Positions 60,079 through 64,000 of a stretch of 64,000 nt of DNA are shown piece after piece (within the stretch, counting starts at the first letter, position 1; each line of letters opens with the position of its first letter). Made by a program: the position numbers and the translations under genes. The notes under the pieces are model-generated. The model did no database searches. It had not been told where the DNA came from and saw only the letters and a list, made by a program, of their open reading frames with translations. Source of the DNA: Micromonospora rubida (GTDB lineage Bacteria; Actinomycetota; Actinomycetes; Mycobacteriales; Micromonosporaceae). Location: contig NZ_JAAALO010000002.1 of the NCBI RefSeq assembly GCF_009908295.1, positions 347,490 through 411,489 on the forward strand, written 5' to 3'.

Positions 60079-61211
60079 GATCCGCTCCTCGGCACGCTCA
60101 GCTCGATCTCGGTCCCCGCTCCGGTGGTGGAGACGATCCGCACCTCGCCGCCCAGGTCGGCGACCCGTCCCCGGATGGACTGCGCCACTCCCAGCCGCCC
60201 CTGTGCCGCGGCCTCGACCAGCCGGCCCGCCGGAATCCCCGGCCCCTCGTCGCGTACGGAGACGGTCACCTTCTCCCCCTCGTCCTCGATCAGCACCCAG
60301 GCCCGCCCGCCGGCGTGCCGGGTCACGTTGTCCAGCGCCGCGCCGACGGCGGCCGCCAGCTCGGCGGCCACCCACCCGGGCAGCGGCACCGGGGTGGCCG
60401 GCGCGGAGACCGCGACCGTCGCCGAGGCGTACCGGTCGAGCATGGCCCGCAGGTCGCGGATGCTCCCGTCCCCGGCCGGCGCGACGGCACCCGCCCGCCC
60501 GATCAGGGCACGCAGGGCGGCCTCCTGCTCCCCGGCCAGCCGGGCCAGCTCGCCGGCCTCCCCGTCGAGGTGGGCGCCGCGTCGCTGCACCAGCGCGAGC
60601 ACCTGGAGCACCGAGTCGTGGATGTCCCGGGCCAGTCGCTCCCGCTCCCGGGTGGCCGCCTCCAGCTCCACCGCCCGGTGCAGCCGCTGCTCGGCCGTCA
60701 CCGCGAGCCGGGCGACGTGGCCGACCACCGCGCCGGCCAGCAGCAGCAGGATCGCCCCGGTGAAGGTGGACTGGCCGATCCGGTCCCGGGTCGCCAGGTC
60801 GACCCCGCCGACCAGCAGTGCGGCGACCGTGCCCCGGCGCCGGCCGCCGGAGACCGCCCAGGCGAGCACCGGCCCGGCCAGCCAGACCACCGCGAGGCTG
60901 GGCACGCCGGCGGCGAGTGCCGTCCGCCCCTGCACCCACGGGCTGACCAGCAGGACCCCGAGCACGACCGCGAGGTCGGCCACCAGCAGCGGCCAGCGCC
61001 GCCGGGCCGGGCGGGCGTAGCCGTACGCGGTGGTCACCGTCGCGCCGAGCATCGCGAGCAGGATCACCCCGGCCGGCACCGGGTGGGCGTACCGGTCGGC
61101 GTCGCGCAGGGCCAGCAGACCGACGTACGCCAGGGCCGCGAACCGGAACACCGCTACGGCCCGCCAGAGCGGGACCTCGAATCCACCGGGCGGCGACGGC
61201 ACGCCCGTCAC
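60075..61211 (-). CDS. MacS-like sensor histidine kinase
   Basis: 378 residues. About five membrane helices form the N-terminal sensor domain (FRFAALAYVGLLAL, AGVILLAMLGATV, LLVADLAVVLGVLLV, LAVVWLAGPVLAWAV, FTGAILLLLAGAVV). HisKA_3 has ARDIHDSVLQVLALVQRRG with phosphoacceptor His, then HATPase (AALDNVTRHAGG, DEGPGIP, GRLGVAQSI). This is the actinobacterial MacS-type kinase. The GTG at 61211 is one of two possible starts (the other is GTG 61229). Confidence 0.92.
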   Translation of the reverse strand: MTGVPSPPGGFEVPLWRAVAVFRFAALAYVGLLALRDADRYAHPVPAGVILLAMLGATVTTAYGYARPARRRWPLLVADLAVVLGVLLVSPWVQGRTALAAGVPSLAVVWLAGPVLAWAVSGGRRRGTVAALLVGGVDLATRDRIGQSTFTGAILLLLAGAVVGHVARLAVTAEQRLHRAVELEAATRERERLARDIHDSVLQVLALVQRRGAHLDGEAGELARLAGEQEAALRALIGRAGAVAPAGDGSIRDLRAMLDRYASATVAVSAPATPVPLPGWVAAELAAAVGAALDNVTRHAGGRAWVLIEDEGEKVTVSVRDEGPGIPAGRLVEAAAQGRLGVAQSIRGRVADLGGEVRIVSTTGAGTEIELSVPRSGS

Positions 61212-61324
61212 GATGCCACAGCCCGGCACCGGGCCCGCAGGGGTGGCGGATGCGCGACCACCAATTCTGGCGTACGGTGGAAAAGCCGCAAATCAGGTCC
61301 GCGCCCCACCCCCCGGACGGGGTC

Positions 61325-61780
61325 ATGACGAACGTAGAGCTGCCCGCACCGCGTACGGTGGTGCCCATCGACACTTCCCCCCTGATCGCCGAGGCCTTCG
61401 AGCAGGCACAGGTGACCGAGCTGCGTCACTCGGTCACCTCCTGTGCGCATGCAGCAGGCCTGGCCGGGCAGCGCCTCGACGACTTCGTGCTGGCGGTCAA
61501 CGAGCTGATCACCAACGCGGTACGCCACGGCGGCGGGCAGGGTTGGCTGCGGATGTGGCGCCGCCCGGGGCGGCTGGTCTGCGAGGTCGCCGACCACGGG
61601 CGGGGAATCAGCGCCCGACGGCTCGACGACCACGACCGCCCCGCGCCCGACACCGCCGGCGGCTGGGGCCTCTGGCTGGCCCGGGAGCTGAGCGACGCCA
61701 TGGAGGTGGAGACCGGCGCGGCCGGCACCACGGTCCGGATCAGCGCCGCCCTCGGCGCCCGCCAGCCCACCGGGGGCTGA
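61325..61780 (+). CDS. RsbW-like anti-sigma/HATPase protein
   Basis: 151 residues. N-box ELITNAVRHGG, G1 DHGRGIS and G2 GGWGLWLARELS are all intact, so this ATPase looks active. The preceding region (EAFEQAQVTELRHSVTSCAHAAG) is typical of actinobacterial SpoIIAB/RsbW-like regulators, which usually act on an anti-anti-sigma or sigma factor not encoded here. GGACGGGG lies just before the ATG. Convergent with the PRPP synthetase gene. Confidence 0.88.
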   Translation: MTNVELPAPRTVVPIDTSPLIAEAFEQAQVTELRHSVTSCAHAAGLAGQRLDDFVLAVNELITNAVRHGGGQGWLRMWRRPGRLVCEVADHGRGISARRLDDHDRPAPDTAGGWGLWLARELSDAMEVETGAAGTTVRISAALGARQPTGG

Positions 61781-61798
61781 CCCGCCACCGGGCCGCGT

Positions 61799-62737
61799 TC
61801 AGCCGAAGAGGGCGCTGACCGACTCCCCGTTGTGAATCCGGCGCATCGCCTCGGCCAGCGCCGGCGCGACCGAGAGCACCTCCAGCTTGGGCACCCGCTT
61901 CTCCGCCGGGATCGGCACCGTGTTCGTGCAGACGATCTCCAGCACCCCGTCCTGCCCGCTGAGCCGGTCCAGCGCGCCGCTGGAGAAGAGGCCGTGGGTG
62001 CAGGCCAGCCGGATCGAGCGGGCCTTCAGCTCGCGCAGGTGGGCCATCAGCTCGATCACCGTGCTGCCCTTGGCGATCTCGTCGTCGAGCACGATCACGT
62101 CCCGGTCCGCCACCTCACCGATCACCGTACTGATCTTGACCAGGTCGTCGCTGAACCGCTGCTTCGCGCCGGCCGCGACCGGGGTGCCGAGCATCCGTGC
62201 GAAGGCGGCGGCCTCCTTGGCGTTGCCCAGGTCGGGTGAGACCACCACGGTGTTGCTCAGGTCGTACCGCTGGAAGTGGCCGGCCAGCTCCCGCAGCGCG
62301 TGCAGGTGATCCACCGGGACGCTGAAGAACCCGTGCACCTGCGGCGAGTGCAGGGTCATCGCCAGCACCCGGTTCGCGCCTGCCGAGGTGAGCAGGTCCG
62401 CGACCAGCCGGCCGCCGATCGAGATGCGCGGCCCGTCCTTCTTGTCCGACCGGGCGTACGCGTAGTGCGGCAGCACCACCGTGATCCGGCCGGCCGACGC
62501 CCCCCGGGCCGCGTCGATCATGAGCAGCAGCTCGACCAGGTTCTCCTGCACCGGCGGCACCAGCGGCTGGATCAGGAAGACGTCCCGCTCCCGGCAGTTC
62601 GCCTGCAACTGCACCTCCAGGCAGTCGTTGGCGAACCGGGACACCCGCACGGGGTGCAGCGGCACCCCGAGGTGGGCGCAGATCTCGGCGGCGAGGTCGG
62701 GATGGGCTGTTCCACTGAAAACGGCGATGTCGCGCAC
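61799..62737 (-). CDS. prs: Ribose-phosphate diphosphokinase (atypical)
   Basis: 312 residues, type I phosphoribosyl fold. The N-terminal half has [33 protein letters not shown] and [12 protein letters not shown]. The PRPP-binding region reads [17 protein letters not shown], where classical Prs has DDxxxTGGT, and the flexible-loop KRR is KQR-like ([10 protein letters not shown]). It would make PRPP from ribose-5-phosphate and ATP. It may be a second, divergent Prs copy. The GTG at 62737 has TACGAT eight bases upstream; the longer frame to 62941 crosses the divergent glpK promoter. Confidence 0.9.
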   Translation of the reverse strand: MRDIAVFSGTAHPDLAAEICAHLGVPLHPVRVSRFANDCLEVQLQANCRERDVFLIQPLVPPVQENLVELLLMIDAARGASAGRITVVLPHYAYARSDKKDGPRISIGGRLVADLLTSAGANRVLAMTLHSPQVHGFFSVPVDHLHALRELAGHFQRYDLSNTVVVSPDLGNAKEAAAFARMLGTPVAAGAKQRFSDDLVKISTVIGEVADRDVIVLDDEIAKGSTVIELMAHLRELKARSIRLACTHGLFSSGALDRLSGQDGVLEIVCTNTVPIPAEKRVPKLEVLSVAPALAEAMRRIHNGESVSALFG

Positions 62738-62745
62738 GTTGACCA

Positions 62746-62751
62746 ATCGTA
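62746..62751 (-). promoter_or_regulatory. -10 (TACGAT) for prs
   Basis: TACGAT eight bases before GTG 62737 on the minus strand. Confidence 0.5.
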
Positions 62752-62788
62752 CGGCCGTCGGCGGCCGGCGGACGCGGGGCGGGCCGGG

Positions 62789-62794
62789 TACGGT
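62789..62794 (+). promoter_or_regulatory. -10 (TACGGT) for glpK
   Basis: TACGGT six bases before GTG 62801, with no ribosome site. Confidence 0.55.
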
Positions 62795-62800
62795 GCTGCC

Positions 62801-64000
62801 GTGACCGCAGAGTACGTCGCCGCCATCGACCAGGGCACCACCTCGTCGCGGTGCATCGTGTTCGACCGGGGCGGGGAGATCGTCGCCGTGGCCCAGCGCG
62901 AGCACCGGCAGATCTTCCCCCGGCCCGGCTGGGTCGAGCACGACGCCGAGGAGATCTGGGACAACGTCCAGCTCGTGGTGCGGGAGGCGCTGGACGCCGC
63001 CGGCACCGGCCCGGAGGGGCTGGCGGCGGTCGGCATCACCAACCAGCGGGAGACCACCGTGGTCTGGGACCGGGCCACCGGCCGCCCGGTCGCGCCCGCC
63101 ATCGTCTGGCAGGACACCCGCACCGGCCCGCAGCTACGCGCGCTGGCCGACGCGTACGGCGAGGAGCGGCTGCGCGCCCGCACCGGGCTCACCCTGGCCA
63201 CCTACTTCGCCGGCCCGAAGCTGCGCTGGCTGCTCGACCACGTCGACGGGCTGCGCGAGCGCGCCGAGCGGGGCGAGGTGCTGTTCGGCACCATGGACAG
63301 CTGGCTGATCTGGAAGCTGACCGGCCGGCACGTCACCGACGTGACCAACGCGAGCCGGACCATGCTGATGGACCTGGAGACCCTCGACTGGGACCCGGAG
63401 CTGCTCGACGCGCTCGGCGTGCCGGCGGCGATGCTGCCGGAGATCCGCTCCTCGTCCGAGGTGTACGGCACCGCCGAAGGGCTGCTCGCCGGGGTGCCGG
63501 TGGCCAGCGCGCTCGGCGACCAGCAGGCCGCCCTGTTCGGGCAGACCTGCTTCCAGCCGGGCGAGGCGAAGTGCACGTACGGCACCGGCAGCTTCCTGCT
63601 GCTGAACACGGGGGCCAGCCCGGTCGCCTCGACGCACGGCCTGCTGACCACGGTGGCGTACCGGATCGACGGCCAGCCGGCCGCGTACGCCCTGGAGGGG
63701 GCGATCGCCGTCACCGGCTCGCTGGTGCAGTGGCTGCGGGACAACCTCGGGCTGATCGCCACCGCCGCAGAGGTGGAGGACCTGGCCCGCACGGTCGACG
63801 ACAACGGCGGCTGCTACGTGGTGCCGGCGTTCTCCGGGCTGTTCGCCCCGCACTGGCGAAGCGACGCGCGCGGGGTGATCGCCGGGCTGACCGGGTACAT
63901 CACCAAGGGGCACCTGGCCCGGGCGGTGCTGGAGGCGTCCGCCTGGCAGACCCGCGAGGTGGTCGACGCGATGAACGCCGACTCGGACGTGGCGCTGCGC
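62801..64000 (+). CDS. glpK: Glycerol kinase, 3' end beyond window
   Basis: 400 codons are visible and the frame is open at the edge (full length about 500). ASKHA/FGGY motifs: [15 protein letters not shown] (residues 8-22), [74 protein letters not shown] and [12 protein letters not shown]. It phosphorylates glycerol to glycerol-3-phosphate. It is divergent from prs with 63 bases between start codons; both starts appear leaderless. No glpF or glpD is seen within the window. Confidence 0.96.
   Translation, partial: MTAEYVAAIDQGTTSSRCIVFDRGGEIVAVAQREHRQIFPRPGWVEHDAEEIWDNVQLVVREALDAAGTGPEGLAAVGITNQRETTVVWDRATGRPVAPAIVWQDTRTGPQLRALADAYGEERLRARTGLTLATYFAGPKLRWLLDHVDGLRERAERGEVLFGTMDSWLIWKLTGRHVTDVTNASRTMLMDLETLDWDPELLDALGVPAAMLPEIRSSSEVYGTAEGLLAGVPVASALGDQQAALFGQTCFQPGEAKCTYGTGSFLLLNTGASPVASTHGLLTTVAYRIDGQPAAYALEGAIAVTGSLVQWLRDNLGLIATAAEVEDLARTVDDNGGCYVVPAFSGLFAPHWRSDARGVIAGLTGYITKGHLARAVLEASAWQTREVVDAMNADSDVALR

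Overview
This 64 kb window is chromosomal DNA from a high-GC actinomycete. The best fit is the Micromonosporaceae (Micromonospora or a close relative). The reasons are the pervasive G/C third positions, frequent GTG starts, a mycothiol-type SigR-RsrA pair, a fused KGD/SucA-SucB enzyme, nickel superoxide dismutase with its maturation protease, three WhiB/anti-sigma-type regulators, and the tiny actinobacterial ribosomal protein bL37. I see no rRNA, tRNA, insertion sequence, prophage or CRISPR array. The window is mostly core genome, and the unusual material is regulatory: operators, a leader peptide, an alternative SigR isoform and leaderless starts.

Layout. 0-12.6 kb: an edge-truncated zinc-ribbon membrane protein, cutA, a lipid pair (acyltransferase and patatin), a Ser/Thr kinase, a GT4 glycosyltransferase, a BON-domain protein, an HtrA-like protease with a two-component system on the same strand, then a PadR/DUF4097 operon with its own operator. 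12.7-24.1 kb: a hotdog protein, an ABC exporter pair, the 1252-residue kgd, DUF6104, a TetR/membrane-protein pair with a 21-bp palindrome, and the overlapping pta-ackA acetate genes. 24.1-33 kb: two paralogous lipoprotein hydrolases around an ANT-like nucleotidyltransferase, an MDR oxidoreductase, malic enzyme, sodX/sodN, a GNAT protein, an anti-sigma-like ATPase and a diacylglycerol-kinase-family protein.

33.3-54.6 kb: a block whose backbone (whiB1/wblE, pdtaS, the TB7.3-like biotinyl protein, bL37, rsrA, sigR, an SRAP protein, aroA, rsgA) matches, from memory, the Mycobacterium whiB1-sigH-aroA neighbourhood. It is interrupted by an assimilatory sulfite-reduction operon (sir, small zinc ribbon, cysH, chelatase) with an upstream 28-residue leader peptide, a GT39-like protein, a SIS-domain protein, a TPR protein and a TetR/MFS exporter pair. 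hisN and a membrane protein follow rsgA.

54.6-64 kb: a GT4 glycosyltransferase, an SDR, a fused STAS-ATPase regulator, DUF5709, a MacS-like/LuxR two-component system, another RsbW-like ATPase, an atypical PRPP synthetase, and glpK running off the edge.

The genes combine central carbon metabolism (kgd, malic enzyme, pta-ackA, glpK), sulfur assimilation, thiol-oxidative stress control (sigR-rsrA, sodN) and envelope functions. About sixteen genes carry a TAnnnT-like hexamer six to eight bases before the start codon, which suggests leaderless mRNAs. No start site was confirmed experimentally, and all homology statements come from recognising sequence motifs.
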